Part shown: positions 6,447-7,744 of the stretch, one piece after another
How positions within the stretch are numbered: the stretch's first letter is position 1
Layout: every line of letters begins with the position of its first letter
Assembly: GCA_023264075.1 (NCBI GenBank)
Contig: JALQTG010000023.1
Coordinates: 1-7,744, forward strand
Source: Crocinitomicaceae bacterium
GTDB taxonomy: Bacteria; Bacteroidota; Bacteroidia; Flavobacteriales_D; Crocinitomicaceae
Length of the DNA stretch: 7,744 nt
Direction of reading: 5' to 3'
Position numbers and translations under genes: made by a program
The notes under the pieces: model-generated
Told to the model about the DNA's origin: nothing
The model's input: the letters and a program-made list of their open reading frames with translations, nothing else
The model's database searches: none

Positions 6447-7481
6447 ATGGAATTTTCAGCAGCTCAAATTGCAGGTATACTTAATGGTGAAGTTCAAGGC
6501 GATCCAGAAGTTACTGTTTCTGGTTTGTCCAAAATTGAGGAAGGCCAACCCAATACACTTTCGTTTTTGGCCAATATGAAGTACGAGGAGTTTATTTATT
6601 CCACTGGAGCTTCCATTGTGATTGTGAATAAAACGTTCGAAGCAAAAGATAAACTCCCTTCATCACTTACTTTGGTAAAGGTAGATGATGCATACAGTTG
6701 TTTTGCAAAACTGCTGGAGGTGTATAATCAAATGAGACAAAAACAGCCTCAAATAGAACAGCCGTCATTTGTTTCTCCATCGGCTAAGCTTGGTAAGGAC
6801 GTATACATCGGTGCCTTTGCCTATGTTTCGGAGGATGCTGTCATTGGTGAAGGTGTCAAGATTTATCCGAATACTTACATTGGTGAAGGGGTAGTGATTG
6901 GGGATCATACTACTGTATTTCCTGGCGTGAAAATTTACCGTGATTGCAAAATAGGTTCGGCGTGCATTATTCACGCAGGAAGTGTAATAGGAGCTGATGG
7001 TTTTGGTTTTGCTCCCGATGCCGACGGTAATTTTCAAAAAGTACCTCAAATAGGAAATGTTGTGATTGAAGATCGTGTTGAAATCGGTGCAAATTGTACC
7101 ATTGATAGAGCTACATTGGGTTCTACATTCATACGACAAGGAGTGAAGATTGATAATTTAGTTCAAATCGCGCACAATGTTGATGTAGGTTCTAATTCAG
7201 CAATGGCTGCACAGGTTGGGGTTGCTGGATCTACAAAGATTGGCGAACGCGTTATGGTAGGTGGACAAGCAGGAATTAGTGGTCATATCAAAATAGCAGA
7301 TGATACGAAGATAGTGGCACAGTCGGGAATACCAGGAAGTGTAAAGAAATCAGGGCAAATCCTTATGGGAAGCCCAGGTATTCCTATGGAAGATTTTAAA
7401 AAGTCCTATTTTGGATTTCGGAAGTTGCCGTTTATTTTAGGTAAGCTACGAGAGCTGGAAGATAGGTTAAAAGAGAAATAG
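6447..7481 (+). CDS. lpxD: UDP-3-O-(3-hydroxyacyl)glucosamine N-acyltransferase LpxD
   Basis: The 344-residue product is full length. LpxD transfers a 3-hydroxyacyl chain from acyl carrier protein to the 2-amino group of UDP-3-O-acylglucosamine, the third step of lipid A synthesis, in the cytoplasm. Residues 1-100 are the uridine-binding N-terminal domain (MEFSAAQIAGILNGEVQGD opening). From about 108 to 300 a left-handed beta-helix is built of hexapeptide repeats (such as IGEGVK, IGDHTT, IGERVM). The signature GADGFGFAPD is at 182-191, followed by IEDRVEIGANCTIDRATLG. The likely catalytic histidine is H243 in IAHNVDVG. A short charged C-terminal helix ends the protein, as expected for the trimer. 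The ATG at 6447 gives the standard N-terminus and is preceded by GAAG. lpxC follows after 20 bases, so the two form an operon. Confidence 0.97.
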   Translation: MEFSAAQIAGILNGEVQGDPEVTVSGLSKIEEGQPNTLSFLANMKYEEFIYSTGASIVIVNKTFEAKDKLPSSLTLVKVDDAYSCFAKLLEVYNQMRQKQPQIEQPSFVSPSAKLGKDVYIGAFAYVSEDAVIGEGVKIYPNTYIGEGVVIGDHTTVFPGVKIYRDCKIGSACIIHAGSVIGADGFGFAPDADGNFQKVPQIGNVVIEDRVEIGANCTIDRATLGSTFIRQGVKIDNLVQIAHNVDVGSNSAMAAQVGVAGSTKIGERVMVGGQAGISGHIKIADDTKIVAQSGIPGSVKKSGQILMGSPGIPMEDFKKSYFGFRKLPFILGKLRELEDRLKEK

Positions 7482-7501
7482 AGTTTTATTGCATTAGTCG
7501 T

Positions 7502-7744
7502 ATGGGAGATAAACAACGCACGTTAAAAGCTTCGGTTAAATTATCTGGAGTAGGATTACATACAGGTGAAAAAGTGAATTTAGAAATTTGCCCAGCACCG
7601 GAGAATCATGGGTATAAATTTCAACGTGTTGATTTGGACGGTCAACCTTTGATAAATGCCGATGCGGATTTGGTCGTTTCTACAGAACGAGGGACCACCT
7701 TAGAGCAGAATGGTGCGCGTGTATACACCACGGAACATGTGTTG
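7502..7744 (+). CDS. lpxC: UDP-3-O-acyl-N-acetylglucosamine deacetylase LpxC, partial (3' end off the window)
   Basis: The first 81 codons are present, from ATG at 7502 to the right edge. The start MGDKQRTLKASVKLSGVGLHTG is the conserved LpxC N-terminus, and the TTEHVL motif at 76-81 carries H79, the position of the first zinc-ligand histidine of E. coli LpxC. LpxC removes the acetyl group from UDP-3-O-acyl-GlcNAc, the committed step of lipid A synthesis, in the cytoplasm; its product is the substrate of LpxD, encoded immediately upstream. In Bacteroidota LpxC is commonly fused to FabZ (3-hydroxyacyl-ACP dehydratase), but that part would lie beyond the window and cannot be confirmed. The 20-base spacing from lpxD and lack of a promoter between them support cotranscription. 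Confidence 0.95.
   Translation, partial: MGDKQRTLKASVKLSGVGLHTGEKVNLEICPAPENHGYKFQRVDLDGQPLINADADLVVSTERGTTLEQNGARVYTTEHVL

Noticed and set aside
6765..7139. Minus-strand open frame of 124 codons inside lpxD
   Set aside because: It is antisense to the conserved hexapeptide-repeat region of LpxD, whose regular codon pattern creates a spurious open frame.

Overview
The window looks like chromosomal backbone from a Bacteroidota bacterium, most likely Flavobacteriales. Three things point there: a PorX-type response regulator fused to a PglZ phosphatase domain; an lpxD-lpxC pair beside an HD phosphohydrolase gene; and AT-rich upstream regions with Bacteroidota-like promoter elements (TTG about 20 bases before TAnnTTTG) and few Shine-Dalgarno sites. 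The species call is an inference from gene content. I see no phage genes, transposase, CRISPR array, tRNA or rRNA.

Layout. (1) Bases 1-2138, minus strand: two exported M16 (pitrilysin-like) zinc-peptidase genes in tandem. The upstream one has an intact HxxEH site. The downstream one runs off the left edge and has lost that site, the usual active/inactive partner arrangement. (2) Bases 2139-2392: a divergent intergenic region with candidate promoters for both directions and an unusual inverted repeat with AGGTT/AAC units spaced by 7 bases. (3) Bases 2393-3085, plus strand: radC. Its 3' end overlaps by 9 bases the 3' end of the convergent tsaE. (4) Bases 3077-5046, minus strand: porX followed by tsaE, sharing a stop/start base (TAATG), so very likely cotranscribed and translationally coupled. 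(5) Bases 5093-6337, plus strand: an HD-domain phosphohydrolase divergent from porX, with only 46 bp between the chosen start codons and a TTG start. (6) Bases 6447 to the right edge, plus strand: lpxD, then the first 81 codons of lpxC after a 20-base gap.

How the genes fit together. LpxD and LpxC are early lipid A enzymes. PorX is known as a regulator of the type IX secretion system, whose cargo is anchored to or passes through the outer membrane, and its PglZ domain has been reported to cleave oligonucleotides. TsaE serves tRNA t6A modification. The HD protein belongs to the SAMHD1/dNTPase-like group. The M16 pair probably works in the periplasm or cell envelope. Most of these are known families. 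The least explained parts are the intergenic heptad-phased inverted repeat, a roughly 50-residue insertion in the active M16 protein, and the head-to-head placement of two nucleotide-phosphate hydrolases (PorX and the HD protein). No intergenic stretch exceeds 300 bases. I did not find a clearly new multi-gene system.
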